The notes under the pieces were generated by a model. That model worked only from the letters and a program-made list of their open reading frames with translations. It had not been told where the DNA came from and searched no databases. Of a DNA stretch of 64,000 bases, positions 16,341 to 26,339 are shown piece after piece. The translations under genes and the position numbers were made by a program. The stretch comes from Bradyrhizobium sp. 200 (GTDB taxonomy: Bacteria; Pseudomonadota; Alphaproteobacteria; Rhizobiales; Xanthobacteraceae). The stretch's first letter is position 1, and each line of letters begins with the position of its first letter. Location of the stretch: assembly GCF_023100945.1 (NCBI RefSeq), contig NZ_CP064689.1, positions 8,600,001 through 8,664,000 of the forward strand, in the 5' to 3' direction.

Positions 16341-17066
16341 ATGAAGAAGATCCTGCTCGCCCTTGTGGCCCTCGCAACCATCACCGCCGCTGCGCCGGCG
16401 GCCGGCGCCGATCTCGGCGCGCGCCCCTATTACAACAAGGGACCCGTCTATGCGCCGACGCTCTATAACTGGACCGGCTTCTATATCGGCGGCCATGTCG
16501 GCGGCGCCTTCAGCGGCAGCCACGACTTCAACGGCGCGGTGCTGAGCGATTCCAGCGCCCGCGTGCTCGGCGGCGTTCAGGCCGGCATCGACTGGCAGTT
16601 CGCGCAGAACTGGGTGCTCGGCACCGAGGGCCAGTATTCCTGGCTCGGCAAGAGCAACCTCACCGCCACCTTCCCCGGCGGCTACGTTTACACCAACGAT
16701 CAGCGCGGCCTCGGCTCGATCACCGGCCGCATCGGCTACACCTGGGGTCCGGGCCTGATCTATGTCAAAGGCGGTTACGCCTATTCCGACAACAGCGAGA
16801 GGGTGACCCTGGCTGGCGTTCCGACTGCCTTCCTGCTCGATGGCAACCACAGCAACGGCTGGACCGTCGGCGGCGGCGTCGAATACATGGTCGCCCCGAA
16901 CTGGGCGGTCAAAGGCGAGTACATGTATTACGACTTCGGCAGCAGCCGCTTTGTGACCCCCGCCCCGCTGGCGCCGTTTGGAAGCTTCCACAATGACGAC
17001 CACACGCTGAAGCTCGGCGTCAATTATCGCTTCAACTTCGCAAGCCCGGTGGTGGCACGCTACTGA
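16341..17066 (+). CDS. Outer-membrane beta-barrel protein (Omp25/Omp31, porin family)
   Basis: A 241-residue protein with a Sec signal peptide (MKKILLALVALATI ... AGA). A short proline/tyrosine linker and the alphaproteobacterial hallmark YNWTGFYIGGHVGGAF follow, then eight predicted amphipathic strands ending in KLGVNYRFNF, with a C-terminal aromatic. The length and pattern match Omp25/Omp31-type opacity proteins, which stabilise the outer membrane and interact with hosts. The ATG follows GGAG. It has a long leader with a stem-loop, a strong terminator after the stop, and no operon partner. Confidence 0.95.
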   Translation: MKKILLALVALATITAAAPAAGADLGARPYYNKGPVYAPTLYNWTGFYIGGHVGGAFSGSHDFNGAVLSDSSARVLGGVQAGIDWQFAQNWVLGTEGQYSWLGKSNLTATFPGGYVYTNDQRGLGSITGRIGYTWGPGLIYVKGGYAYSDNSERVTLAGVPTAFLLDGNHSNGWTVGGGVEYMVAPNWAVKGEYMYYDFGSSRFVTPAPLAPFGSFHNDDHTLKLGVNYRFNFASPVVARY

Positions 17067-17089
17067 GCGATTTCAACCGCGAATTGCAG

Positions 17090-17118
17090 AAGGCCGGCTG
17101 CCACGCCGGCCTTTTTGT
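17090..17118 (+). terminator. Rho-independent terminator after the porin gene
   Basis: Stem AAGGCCGGC / GCCGGCCTT with loop TGCCAC, followed by TTTGTTT. Confidence 0.9.
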
Positions 17119-17224
17119 TTGTTTTGGCCTGCGTTTTCCGGTTCGCGGAAAAAGCCGGGCAGCGGCCATCCCACAGTTAAAATTATGGCGAAAACGGCTC
17201 CGTTTTTCCAAACTTGTTAACCGG

Positions 17225-17236
17225 GTATCGCGATAC
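17225..17236. promoter_or_regulatory. 12-bp perfect palindrome upstream of the chemoreceptor gene
   Basis: GTATCGCGATAC, 50 bp before the chemoreceptor ATG, is a candidate dimeric regulator site. A second hairpin (AAAACGG-CT-CCGTTTT, about 17191-17207) lies just upstream. Confidence 0.4.
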
Positions 17237-17285
17237 TGCCGCGCGAGGAAACATCTCAAGGTAGCGTAGACGGGGCAGCGGGCAG

Positions 17286-19409
17286 ATGGCACGGCATACA
17301 TTGCGACACAAAGGTTTCCGCTTCGGCGTCAGGGGCAGTCTGTTTGCCGCCTTCGCCGTCATCGCCGGCATGGCGATCGTCATCTCTGCCGGCGCCGGCC
17401 TGATGCTCGGGCGGCTCGGCGGGACCATGGTCGATCTGAGCGGACGGGACATTCCCCGTCTCGCCGCCAGCCTGCAACTCTCAGCGCAGAGCGCGAGCCT
17501 CGCTAGCCAGGGCCCTGCACTGCTGGCGGCGCGCAGCGAAGAGGCGCTGAACGATCGCACCAGGAAAATGAAGGAAACCCAGACGGTCGCGCTGCAGAAG
17601 CTCGGCGAAATCGTCGAACTCGGTGCCGACAAGGCGGTCGTCGCCGCGCTCACCGAGAACATGAAGAACATCGACGACGTGATCAAGAGCCTCGGCTCGG
17701 CCGCGCGCGAGCGGCTCGAACTGGCCGCCCAGCACGAAAAGCTCTATGAGGCGGTGCGCAAGGCGCAGCGGCGTTTCATTGCCGCCGCCGGCCCCGCCGC
17801 GATCGACGCGCAGACCGAACTGCAAAGCATTTATGCCTCGCCCCGGTTCTCGCAGGACGACGCGATCACGGCCCACAAGACGGCCGACCAGCTCAGCGAC
17901 ATCGCCGCCAGCGGCAATCTGATGGCGTTCGACCTGATCGCCGCGCTCTCGACCAACAGCGGCGAGACACTCGAAACCATCAGCAAGGAATTCCGCACCG
18001 CGCAGGCGCGCGTGAAGTCGAACGCCGACCGGTTGCCCAAGACCACGGCGATGAACGCCGTTCGGAACGCCACCATGAACCTGCTGTCGCTTGCCGAGGG
18101 CAAGACCGGCATCTTCAAGGTCCGCCAGCAGGAACTGGACGCGGACGATTACGGCCAGACCATCCTGGAAGAAACCCGCAAGCTCAATGTCGGCCTCGGC
18201 ATCAGCGTGCAGCAGCTCGTCGACGGCGTGCAGAAGGAAACCGACGCTGCGGCCTGGCAGGCGCGTCAGGAGATCTCGTTCGGGACCATCGTCATGCTGG
18301 CCCTCGGCGCGATGACGCTGGTCGGCTCGATCCTGTTCGTCTGGCTCTATGTCGGCCGCAACATCCTGCGGCGGATCAGCAACCTGCAGCACTCGATGCA
18401 ATTGCTGTCCAGCGGCGACCTCGAATCGGAAGTCTATCAGACCCACCACGAGGACGAGATCGGCGTCATGGCGGATTCGCTGCAGGTGTTCCGCGAGAGC
18501 ATGATCCAGAGCCGCGCGCTCTCCGCCGAGCAGGACAAGGACCGCATCGCCAAGTCCGAACGCGCGAGCCGCATGGAAGCGCGCATCGTCGAGTTCGAAA
18601 GCACCGTGCGCGCCGCGCTCGACAGCCTGCAGTCCGCGGCAAGCTCGATGCAATCGACCGCCCAAAGCATGTCGGCGACCGCCGACCAATCGAACGCACT
18701 GGTGACCGCGGTGGCGACGGCCGCCGAGCAGACGTCGGCCAACGTGCAGACCGTGTCGTCGGGCACCGAGGAATTGTCCTCCTCGATCGAGGAAATCGGC
18801 CGTCAGGTCATCACCTCGGCGGAGATCGCCCGCAAGGCGGTCGACGACGCCGGTGCGACGGATGCCACCATGCAGGGGCTCGCCGACAACGCCGCGCGGA
18901 TCAGCGTGGTGGTCGATCTGATCCAGACCATCGCCTCGCAGACCAACCTGCTGGCGCTGAACGCCACCATCGAGGCGGCACGTGCCGGCGACGCCGGCCG
19001 CGGCTTCGCCGTGGTCGCCTCCGAGGTGAAGAGCCTCGCCAACCAGACCGCGAAGGCGACCGACGAGATCCGCCAGCAGATCGTCAGCATGCAGACGGTG
19101 ACGACGACGGCCGTCAGCGCGATCAGGGACATCAGCAACACGATCAGCGAGATCAACGAGGTGACCACCGCGATCGCGGCCGCTGTCGAGGAGCAGGGTG
19201 CGGCGACACGCGAGATCGCACGCAACATCCAGCATGCGGCCGGCGGCACCAGCGAGGTCTCCACCAACATCGTCGGCGTCTCCAGCGCCTCGTCGCAGGC
19301 CGGAACCGCGGCCGGCCAGGTGCTGACCGCCTCCGGCGCGCTGCGCCGCGAGGCCGATGTGCTGCGCGAGGAAATCGACGCGTTCCTGTCGAATATCCGG
19401 GCGGCGTAA
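17286..19409 (+). CDS. Methyl-accepting chemotaxis protein
   Basis: A 707-residue transmembrane chemoreceptor. The first membrane helix is at about residues 20-44, followed by a ~285-residue periplasmic helical sensor. The second helix is at about 333-357 ([21 protein letters not shown]), then HAMP ([25 protein letters not shown]) and a long cytoplasmic coiled coil. The CheA/CheW-binding tip reads [20 protein letters not shown] with [15 protein letters not shown]. It should control flagellar behaviour, with a ligand unknown from sequence. It is a single gene and no che genes are adjacent. Confidence 0.96.
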   Translation: MARHTLRHKGFRFGVRGSLFAAFAVIAGMAIVISAGAGLMLGRLGGTMVDLSGRDIPRLAASLQLSAQSASLASQGPALLAARSEEALNDRTRKMKETQTVALQKLGEIVELGADKAVVAALTENMKNIDDVIKSLGSAARERLELAAQHEKLYEAVRKAQRRFIAAAGPAAIDAQTELQSIYASPRFSQDDAITAHKTADQLSDIAASGNLMAFDLIAALSTNSGETLETISKEFRTAQARVKSNADRLPKTTAMNAVRNATMNLLSLAEGKTGIFKVRQQELDADDYGQTILEETRKLNVGLGISVQQLVDGVQKETDAAAWQARQEISFGTIVMLALGAMTLVGSILFVWLYVGRNILRRISNLQHSMQLLSSGDLESEVYQTHHEDEIGVMADSLQVFRESMIQSRALSAEQDKDRIAKSERASRMEARIVEFESTVRAALDSLQSAASSMQSTAQSMSATADQSNALVTAVATAAEQTSANVQTVSSGTEELSSSIEEIGRQVITSAEIARKAVDDAGATDATMQGLADNAARISVVVDLIQTIASQTNLLALNATIEAARAGDAGRGFAVVASEVKSLANQTAKATDEIRQQIVSMQTVTTTAVSAIRDISNTISEINEVTTAIAAAVEEQGAATREIARNIQHAAGGTSEVSTNIVGVSSASSQAGTAAGQVLTASGALRREADVLREEIDAFLSNIRAA

Positions 19410-19421
19410 TCGTAGAATTCC

Positions 19422-19542
19422 GTAGCCCGGATGGAGCGCAGCGAAATCCGGGGCTATTCAACCTTGAACCGACCGTTCCCGGATTGCGCGGAGCCTGTCA
19501 TCGGGCGCGCTTCGCGCGACCCGTTGGCTCCATCCGGGCTAC
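19422..19542. repeat. Inverted-repeat intergenic element
   Basis: Termini GTAGCCCGGATGGA and TCCATCCGGGCTAC are exact reverse complements enclosing about 90 bp that contain ggcgcgcttcgcgcg. It is a Bradyrhizobium-type extragenic palindrome, lying in the 231-bp gap before the MBL hydrolase. Confidence 0.8.
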
Positions 19543-19640
19543 CCAATCATGCGCGACGGCGGGCAATCCATGCCGATATCCAATCCCCTACCCGCTTTTT
19601 TCGGCTAGCGCGGCGCCGCCTCTACCGCTAAGCCGGTAGC

Positions 19641-20702
19641 ATGCATTCGAAAACCGACACGGTGCAGTCCTCGGCCGAGGCACTGCGATACCCCTTCGAA
19701 AACCACCCCGGCCACGATCAGGTCGTCGAGGTGACGCCCGGCGTGCTTTGGGTCCGCCTGAAGCTGCCGTTCCGGCTCAATCACGTGAACATCTACCTGC
19801 TCGCCGACGGCGACGGCTGGGCGATGGTCGATTCCGGTTTCGGCAATGAGGAAACCATTGCGGCCTGGACGGCGCTGTTCGAGGGTCCGCTCCGGCATGT
19901 GAAGGTCACGCGGCTGATCGTCACCCATTCGCACCCTGACCACGTCGGCCTCGCGGGCTGGATCGTCGAGCGCTTCGACTGCCCGCTGCAGATGTCGCAG
20001 GTCGAATATCTGCAATCGGTCTATCACCAGAACCGCGGCACCGAGGAACGGCGCAACGCGCAGCGGCTGTTCTTCCGCCGCCACGGCATGGACGAGAGCC
20101 TGACCGACAAATTGCTCGGCCGCGGCCAGGATTATTTGAAGCGGGTCTCGGTGCTGCCGCCGTCCTATCGCCGCATCTCGCATGGCGACGAGGTCGTGAT
20201 CGGCACGCGCCGCTTCAAGGTGATCACCGGCGGCGGCCATGCGCTCGACCAGGTGATGCTGTACTGCGCCGCCGACAAATTGTTCCTCTCGGCCGACCAG
20301 GTGCTGAGCAAGATCTCGCCCAATGTCAGCGTCTGGGCCGTCGAGCCCGACCAGAACTCGCTCGGGGAATATCTGGCTTCGCTGGCGAGCCTCACCACCA
20401 CGCTGCCTTACGACGTGATGGTGCTGCCGGGCCATGGCGTACCCTTCTACGGGTTGAAGACCCGCATCAAGCAGCTCGCCGACCATCACGAGGACCGCTG
20501 CCGCCTGATCGCGGAGGCCTGCCGGGAAGTGCCGCAGACCTCCAAGGAGCTGGTGCCGGTCGTGTTCCACAAGCACGTGCTGGACGAGCACCAGATGGGC
20601 TTTGCCGCCGGCGAACTGGTCGCGCATGTCAACTACATGCTGGTCGAGGGCCGTTTGACCTGCGAAGTCAGCGACGGCGTGCTGCGGTTCCGCACCACCT
20701 GA
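19641..20702 (+). CDS. MBL-fold metallo-hydrolase
   Basis: A 353-residue metallo-beta-lactamase-fold enzyme. The metal site is visible as THSHPDHVG (HxHxDH), the second His in TGGGHALDQV, an Asp in FLSADQVLSK and a terminal His in LPGHGVPF. A C-terminal extension of ~90 residues resembles the winged-helix tail of LACTB2/glyoxalase-II-like members (VVFHKHVLDEHQMGFAAGELVAHVNYM). Likely cytoplasmic; the substrate may be a thioester or nucleic-acid end, but it cannot be assigned. The ATG at 19641 is the first plausible start, with a weak ribosome site. It converges on the malonyl-CoA decarboxylase gene, 20 bp apart. Confidence 0.92.
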   Translation: MHSKTDTVQSSAEALRYPFENHPGHDQVVEVTPGVLWVRLKLPFRLNHVNIYLLADGDGWAMVDSGFGNEETIAAWTALFEGPLRHVKVTRLIVTHSHPDHVGLAGWIVERFDCPLQMSQVEYLQSVYHQNRGTEERRNAQRLFFRRHGMDESLTDKLLGRGQDYLKRVSVLPPSYRRISHGDEVVIGTRRFKVITGGGHALDQVMLYCAADKLFLSADQVLSKISPNVSVWAVEPDQNSLGEYLASLASLTTTLPYDVMVLPGHGVPFYGLKTRIKQLADHHEDRCRLIAEACREVPQTSKELVPVVFHKHVLDEHQMGFAAGELVAHVNYMLVEGRLTCEVSDGVLRFRTT

Positions 20703-20722
20703 GCGGGCCGGCCTGCGCCGCC

Positions 20723-22120
20723 TCACCCGGGCAACTGGACGAACGCGGACGATTCGCGGCGTTGCCGGGCTATTATCAGCGCGTCGACCTCAGGCGACCG
20801 CACCACCGCCCCGTCATGGGCGAAGGTCTCGTGGTTGGCCTCGATCGTTCCGGGGTCGTAGAGATAATTGACCATGATGCCGAAGGATTCCTCGATGCCG
20901 CGCGGCGCGGCATTGCCGAGCCAGTTGATGCGCTCCAGCCGCGCGCCATTGCCGAGATGGAAGCGCGCGACCGGATCGATCGGCGGCTTCGATGAGACCG
21001 GACGCGTCAGATAGGTCGCACACTGGTGCATCAGCCAGGGACGCAGCGCCTCGCTCCGCGATGCGTCGCGCCACCACCCGTCGGTCTTGAGTTCAGCCAA
21101 TGCAGCAGCGTCGCTTACGCCCGCATCCGCCAGCGTGGCGGTCAGCCAGCGCCGAAAGCCCGGCACCGGCGAAAGGGTGGAGAAACGGGTCAAATGCGGC
21201 AGCTCGGCCTTCAACTCCTCCACCACCTGCTTGATCAGGAAATTACCGAACGAAACGCCGCGCAGGCCGTCCTGGCAATTCGAGATCGAATAGAAGATCG
21301 CGGTGTCCGCGCGCAGCGCCCGCTGCCGCGCGGCATCGTCGTCGCCGTCCTGGACCAGCAGCGGCTGCACTGCTCCGGCGAGGCCCTGCACCAGCGCAAC
21401 TTCAACAAAGATCAGGGGTTCGCCCGGCAGTGCCGGATGAAAAAAGGCAAAGCAGCGCCGGTCGGGCGCCAGGCGGCGGCGCAGATCGTCCCAGCCCTGA
21501 ATCTCGTGCACCGCCTCATAGGCGATCAGCTTGTCGAGCAGCGCCGCCGGCGACTGCCAGTCGATCCGCCGCAGTTCGAGAAAGCCGCGGTTGAACCAGG
21601 ATGCGAACAGATGCTTGAGATCGCCATCCAGCGACTTCAGGGCCGGCTCGTCGCGCAGATGCGCCGTCAGCTCCTTGCGCATGGCGACGAGCGCGCTGGT
21701 ACCGCCGGTTGCCATGTTCATTCGCCGGAGCAGCTCCTGCCGCGGCGGATCGGCTGCCTGCGCCAGCCGCGCTGCGCTCTCGGCCGTGGCGCCGGCAAGA
21801 TAGGCTTGCGCGGCTACCCGCAACGCAGCGGCGTCGGGCAGGAAGTTGGCGGCGAGATGGCGGTGGAAACGGTGGCGATCGTCGGTGCCGAGGTCCCGCA
21901 GGACGTCGTGGAGCTCACGCGCGACCACCGCGCCAGAGGCTTCGCCGCGTTCGGACAGCAAGGCCGCCGCGAGCCGTTTCGCCTGATCGAGCGGCGCGAT
22001 TGCATCGTGCGCCGATCCGGCCTCGGCGCTGCTGCGCAGGCCGAGCGAAATCCGAAGCCGCTCCAGCCAGGACGGCCCCGGCTGCGCGTCGCGAAAACTG
22101 CTGTTTCGGGCGTTCTTCAT
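20723..22120 (-). CDS. matA: Malonyl-CoA decarboxylase
   Basis: A 465-residue MCD-family enzyme that converts malonyl-CoA to acetyl-CoA and CO2. An N-terminal helical domain (about 20-180) is followed by the GNAT-like catalytic domain with FFHPALPGEPLIFVEVAL, FYSISNCQDGLRG, the conserved FHLGNGARLERINW (catalytic His in FHL) and GIMVNYLYD. The length matches bacterial MatA. It starts 5 bp after the mdcA stop, so the pair is a tight operon. No matB (malonyl-CoA synthetase) is present nearby, so the malonyl-CoA is probably supplied by the MdcA-type CoA transferase. Confidence 0.95.
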   Translation of the reverse strand: MKNARNSSFRDAQPGPSWLERLRISLGLRSSAEAGSAHDAIAPLDQAKRLAAALLSERGEASGAVVARELHDVLRDLGTDDRHRFHRHLAANFLPDAAALRVAAQAYLAGATAESAARLAQAADPPRQELLRRMNMATGGTSALVAMRKELTAHLRDEPALKSLDGDLKHLFASWFNRGFLELRRIDWQSPAALLDKLIAYEAVHEIQGWDDLRRRLAPDRRCFAFFHPALPGEPLIFVEVALVQGLAGAVQPLLVQDGDDDAARQRALRADTAIFYSISNCQDGLRGVSFGNFLIKQVVEELKAELPHLTRFSTLSPVPGFRRWLTATLADAGVSDAAALAELKTDGWWRDASRSEALRPWLMHQCATYLTRPVSSKPPIDPVARFHLGNGARLERINWLGNAAPRGIEESFGIMVNYLYDPGTIEANHETFAHDGAVVRSPEVDALIIARQRRESSAFVQLPG

Positions 22121-22125
22121 GACTT

Positions 22126-23820
22126 TTATCCCTCTGCGGAATGGAGCGCCGGTTTCGCGCCGGCCGATGCGGGCTTCGCGACTGACGGCCGAAGGAATTT
22201 CGCCGGCGGCGCATAAAGCCCGCCGGAGCAGGCGACGAGATCGCCGAGCGTCTGCGCGGCGAGCAGATCGCGCGTTGCCGCCGTGGCGTCGATGCCGAGA
22301 TCGGACGGCCGCATCACGATACCGCGCCTGCGCAAATCCTCGGTGACATCGGCCGACCCCGCTCGCCCGAATTCGGTGTCACCGGCAACGGCACGCAGCG
22401 CTGCCGCGCGTTCCTCCACCGAGCGGCAAAGCAGGAGATTTGCGACGCCTTCCTCGGTGATCACATGCGTGACGTCGTCGCCGTAGATCATCACCGGCGG
22501 CAATGCGAAGCCTGCGGCCGCCGCCAGGTCGAACGCATCCAGCCGTTCGACAAAGCTCGGCGCGCCGTTGGGCTGCCGGGTCTGGACCATCTGCACGACA
22601 AGCTTGCGCCCGCGGATGGTTTCGCCGGCCTCCCTGCCCGCGCGCAACCAGGCCGGACTGTCATGCCGCCTTCCGCGCGCATCGGCGCCCATATTCGGCG
22701 CGCCGCCGAAACCGGTGATCCGGTCCTTCGTCGCCGTGGAGCTGTTGGCCTCGGCGTCGATCTGCAGGGTGCCGCCGATGAAGAGGTCGCAGGCATATTG
22801 CCCGGCGACCTGGGCCAGCGCGCGGTTCGAGCGCAAATTGCCGTCGCGACCCACCGGAAACACGTCGGCACGTTCCGACATGTATCGCTCCATGCCGAGC
22901 TCGGAGCCGAAGCAATAGACGTTATCGACGAAGCCGGCCTCGATCGCCGGGATCAGCGTCGGGTGCGGATTGAGCACGAAGTGTCTTGCGACCTTCCCCT
23001 TTAATCCGCGCGCCGCGGCGAAGGTCGGCAGGATCAATTCGATCGCTGCCGTGGCGTAACCGATGCCGTGATTGAGCCGCTGTACTTCGTAGGGCTCGTA
23101 GACGGCGGCAATCGCCATCATCGCCATCAGGATGTTCTGGTCGCGGACTTTTGCGGGATCCCGCGTGAACAGCGGCTCGATCAAGTATGGCTTTGGGCCC
23201 GGGACGACGAAGTCGACCCAATCGCCGGGAATGTCGACCCGCGGCAGGCGGTCGACGATCTCATTGACCTGCGCCACCACGATCCCGCCACGGAAGGCGG
23301 TCGCCTCCGCAATCACCGGCGTGTCCTCGGTGTTCGGACCCGTGTAAAGGTTGCCGTCGCGGTCGGCCTTGTCGGCCACGATCAGCGCAACGCGCGGCGT
23401 CAGGTCGACCAGCATCCGTCCGTAAAGTTCGAGATAGGTGTGGATCGCGCCGATCTTCAGCGAACCCGTCGCGACCAGTTCGGCGAGCTTGCGGCTTTGC
23501 GGACCGGCAAAGGCGAAGTCGAGCCGGCTGGCGATGCCGCGCTCAAACACCGCGAGGTGATCGGGCAAGGCCAGCACCGACTGCACCATGTGAAGATCAT
23601 GCAGCCGCGCAGGATCGGCCTTGGCGAGCGCCGCCGAGAGAAAATCGGCCTGCTTCTGATTGTCCCCTTCGACCGCGACGCGGTCGAAGGCCTCGATGAT
23701 GGCCTCAAGCAGCGCCGTGGCGCGATCGGGCGGACAGATTTTTCCGCCGCCGCAGACCGATTGAGCCCTGCGCAAGCGTTCGCCGCGGTTTGTCGATCTC
23801 GGGTACGGTCGTTGTGACAT
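22126..23820 (-). CDS. mdcA: Malonate decarboxylase alpha subunit / malonate CoA-transferase
   Basis: A 564-residue MdcA-family protein. In biotin-independent malonate decarboxylases the alpha subunit exchanges acetyl for malonyl on the acyl-carrier subunit; the Acinetobacter enzyme can also use acetyl-CoA directly. Recognisable blocks are VVPGPKPYLIEPLFTRDP, LNHGIGYATAAIELILP, CFGSELGMERYM, FIGGTLQIDAEANSSTATKDR and FGGAPNMGADARGRRHDSPAW. The other subunits (mdcC ACP, mdcD/E) are not adjacent, and the next gene is malonyl-CoA decarboxylase. The ATG at 23820 has GGAAAGGG upstream; the frame remains open 32 codons further from a TTG, which is not family-like. Confidence 0.93.
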   Translation of the reverse strand: MSQRPYPRSTNRGERLRRAQSVCGGGKICPPDRATALLEAIIEAFDRVAVEGDNQKQADFLSAALAKADPARLHDLHMVQSVLALPDHLAVFERGIASRLDFAFAGPQSRKLAELVATGSLKIGAIHTYLELYGRMLVDLTPRVALIVADKADRDGNLYTGPNTEDTPVIAEATAFRGGIVVAQVNEIVDRLPRVDIPGDWVDFVVPGPKPYLIEPLFTRDPAKVRDQNILMAMMAIAAVYEPYEVQRLNHGIGYATAAIELILPTFAAARGLKGKVARHFVLNPHPTLIPAIEAGFVDNVYCFGSELGMERYMSERADVFPVGRDGNLRSNRALAQVAGQYACDLFIGGTLQIDAEANSSTATKDRITGFGGAPNMGADARGRRHDSPAWLRAGREAGETIRGRKLVVQMVQTRQPNGAPSFVERLDAFDLAAAAGFALPPVMIYGDDVTHVITEEGVANLLLCRSVEERAAALRAVAGDTEFGRAGSADVTEDLRRRGIVMRPSDLGIDATAATRDLLAAQTLGDLVACSGGLYAPPAKFLRPSVAKPASAGAKPALHSAEG

Positions 23821-23932
23821 CGTGAGCCCTTTCCGTGATCCGGGATAGCGATGATCGAACGTAGGGCTGGCACATTGATTATAAAAACGATATTTTCTAA
23901 TATGATTGATCGACAAGCATAATCAGTTGGCC
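23821..23932. promoter_or_regulatory. Divergent mdcA/LysR control region
   Basis: A 112-bp gap. It contains an A/T-rich block with the imperfect palindrome ATATT-TTCT-AATAT at 23890-23903, a plausible LysR-type site serving both divergent genes. Confidence 0.5.
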
Positions 23933-24811
23933 ATGCTCGAATTCGACCTCCTCCGCACCTTCGTCGCAGTGGCCGATTGCGGCGGCTTCCACCGTGCGGC
24001 CGAACAGCTCCACCTCACGCAGTCGACGGTAAGTCAGCAGATCAAGCGCCTCGAACGCGAGACCAGGCGGCCGCTGTTCCGTCGCACCACGCGGACGGTT
24101 GCGTTGACCGATGATGGCGAGATGCTGCTGGATGACGCGCGGCGGCTCTTGCAGCTCGAAGAAGCGGCGCGGCGCCGTCTCAACGCCCCGCAACTATCCG
24201 GCATGGTGCGCCTGGGCGCCGTCGAGGAAGTCGCCAGCGGTTCGCTGCCGGCCGCGCTCGGCCGCTTCGCCAAATTGCATCCGAACGTGAAGCTCGAGGT
24301 TCAGATCGGCGTCAGTTCCGAACTGATCGGACAGCTCGACGCCGGGCGGCTCGACGTGGTGCTGGCCAAGCGTCCGCTCGGCACATCACGCGGGCGTCTT
24401 GCATGGCGCGAGCCGCTGCTGTGGACCGCCGCAGATGCCTTCGAGCTCGCGCCCGGGGCCCCGTTGCCGCTGGCGCTGTACCGCGAGCATTCGGTGTCGC
24501 GTGAGGCCGCACTTCAAGCGCTGCGCACCAGCGATCTTTCCTGGGAGATCGTCTACACCAGCCCCAGCCTGACCGGTGTCCGCGCAGCCGGCCTGGCCGG
24601 CCTTGCCGTAACACCCCTGCCGGTAAGCGCCATCGTCGGCGGCTTACGCGTGCTCGGCGCCGCGGAGGGCCTGCCGCGCCTTCCCGATCTCGAATTCGCG
24701 ATCTTTGAACGTGATCGGCCTGCGGCGGCAGCGGCGGCGCTGGCGGCAACGCTCGCATCTCTGGCGCCGGTTGCAGAGCGCACCGTTCGCAGGGCCCGGA
24801 AGCGCAACTAG
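23933..24811 (+). CDS. LysR family regulator, probably of the malonate operon
   Basis: A 292-residue LTTR. The N-terminal winged HTH (LEFDLLRTFVAVADCGGFHRAAEQLHL, TQSTVSQQIKRLE) is canonical. The effector domain begins at about residue 88 (SGMVRLGAVEEVASG) and contains the expected two subdomains (RLDVVLAKRP, VRAAGLAGLAVTPLP). It is divergent from mdcA across a 112-bp operator-like gap, so malonate or malonyl-CoA is the likely inducer by analogy with MdcR. The ATG at 23933 was preferred to a TTG nine codons earlier because it fits the family N-terminus. Confidence 0.93.
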   Translation: MLEFDLLRTFVAVADCGGFHRAAEQLHLTQSTVSQQIKRLERETRRPLFRRTTRTVALTDDGEMLLDDARRLLQLEEAARRRLNAPQLSGMVRLGAVEEVASGSLPAALGRFAKLHPNVKLEVQIGVSSELIGQLDAGRLDVVLAKRPLGTSRGRLAWREPLLWTAADAFELAPGAPLPLALYREHSVSREAALQALRTSDLSWEIVYTSPSLTGVRAAGLAGLAVTPLPVSAIVGGLRVLGAAEGLPRLPDLEFAIFERDRPAAAAAALAATLASLAPVAERTVRRARKRN

Positions 24812-24955
24812 CGCGTTGATCCTGATCAACTTTTGCTCTGCCTTGGGTGCATCCCCGGACTCCGCTCAAATGTGGGAATTCGCGTAGACATCAAAGCTGG
24901 AAAGGCTCTAAAAAGACGCGAAGCCAATCCGGCCGGTTCGGTTCCAGGTCTTGCG

Positions 24956-26185
24956 ATGGATTACAGCAAATTTTTCAATGCCGCCCTCAGCCGCCTGCAT
25001 GACGAGCGGCGTTACCGGGTTTTCGCCGACCTCGAGCGGATCGCGGGACGCTTTCCGCATGCGGTCTGGCACTCGCCGAAGGGCCCGCGCAATGTCGTGA
25101 TCTGGTGCTCCAACGACTATCTCGGCATGGGCCAGCACCCCAAGGTGGTCGGCGCCATGGTCGAGACCGCCACAAGGGTCGGCACCGGCGCCGGCGGCAC
25201 GCGCAACATCGCCGGCACCCATCATCCGCTGGTCCAGCTCGAGCAGGAACTGGCCGATCTGCACGGCAAGCAAGCCTCGCTGCTGTTCACCTCGGGCTAT
25301 GTCTCGAACCAGACCGGCATCTCGACGATCGCAAAACTCATTCCGAACTGCCTCATTCTATCTGACGCGCTCAACCATAATTCGATGATCGAAGGCGTTC
25401 GCCAGGCCGGCTGCGAGCGGCAGATCTTCCGCCACAACGACCTCGCCCATCTCGAAGAACTCCTGATCGCGGCCGGCCCCGACCGGCCCAAGCTGATCGC
25501 CTGCGAGAGCCTCTATTCGATGGATGGCGACGTCGCCCCGCTCGCAAAAATCTGCGACCTCGCCGAAAAATACGGCGCCATGACCTATGTCGACGAGGTC
25601 CATGCGGTCGGCATGTACGGCCCGCGCGGCGGCGGTATCGCCGAGCGTGACGGCGTCATGCATCGCATCGACGTGCTCGAAGGCACGCTCGCCAAGGCCT
25701 TCGGCTGTCTCGGCGGCTATATCGCCGGCAAGGCCGAGATCATCGACGCGGTCCGTTCCTACGCGCCGGGCTTCATCTTCACGACAGCGCTGCCGCCGGC
25801 GATCTGCTCGGCCGCGACCGCTGCGATCCGCCACCTGAAGGCGTCAAGCTGGGAACGCGAGCGCCACCAGGACCGCGCCGCCCGCGTCAAGGCGATCCTC
25901 AACGCCGCCGGGTTGCCCGTGATGTCGAACGACACCCATATCGTGCCGCTGTTCGTCGGCGATCCCGAGAAGTGCAAGCAGGCGTCCGATATCCTGCTGG
26001 AGGAGCACGGCATCTACATCCAGCCGATCAACTATCCGACGGTGGCCAAGGGAACCGAGCGGCTGCGGATCACGCCCTCGCCCTACCACGACGACGGCCT
26101 GATCGACCGGCTCGCGGAAGCGCTGCTGCAGGTCTGGGACCGCCTCGGCCTGCCGCTGAAGCAGCAATCGCTGGCGGCCGAGTAA
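24956..26185 (+). CDS. hemA: 5-aminolevulinate synthase
   Basis: A 409-residue PLP enzyme condensing glycine and succinyl-CoA to 5-aminolevulinate, the first step of C4-pathway tetrapyrrole synthesis typical of alphaproteobacteria. Visible are the glycine-rich [15 protein letters not shown] (76-90), YVDEVHAVG with the PLP-contacting Asp213, and the Schiff-base Lys247 in [13 protein letters not shown] (family usually TLGKAFG). The C-terminus [20 protein letters not shown] is conserved. The ATG at 24956 gives the standard MDYSKFF start; the frame is open 41 codons upstream but that part is not homologous. It appears monocistronic. Confidence 0.98.
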   Translation: MDYSKFFNAALSRLHDERRYRVFADLERIAGRFPHAVWHSPKGPRNVVIWCSNDYLGMGQHPKVVGAMVETATRVGTGAGGTRNIAGTHHPLVQLEQELADLHGKQASLLFTSGYVSNQTGISTIAKLIPNCLILSDALNHNSMIEGVRQAGCERQIFRHNDLAHLEELLIAAGPDRPKLIACESLYSMDGDVAPLAKICDLAEKYGAMTYVDEVHAVGMYGPRGGGIAERDGVMHRIDVLEGTLAKAFGCLGGYIAGKAEIIDAVRSYAPGFIFTTALPPAICSAATAAIRHLKASSWERERHQDRAARVKAILNAAGLPVMSNDTHIVPLFVGDPEKCKQASDILLEEHGIYIQPINYPTVAKGTERLRITPSPYHDDGLIDRLAEALLQVWDRLGLPLKQQSLAAE

Positions 26186-26339
26186 CCCTACCCCGCCAAA
26201 CCCTCGCAAATTGGGCCGGTAGCGCGGTGCGCGGCCGGCCCAAAGCGTTTATACTGCCCTCTTCCGGCCCCGGCGTTTTCGAGCGTCCGGTCGGCGTCAG
26301 CCGGACCCGCTCCAAGGCTGGGAAGGGAGACAGGCAGCG

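Noticed and set aside
24833..24955. N-terminal extension of hemA by 41 codons
   Set aside because: In-frame but starts at an alternative codon and does not resemble ALAS N-termini; the ATG at 24956 gives the family start.
26211..26243. Hairpin TTGGGCCGG ... CCGGCCCAA after hemA as a terminator
   Set aside because: The stem is good but no T-run follows, so termination is not supported.
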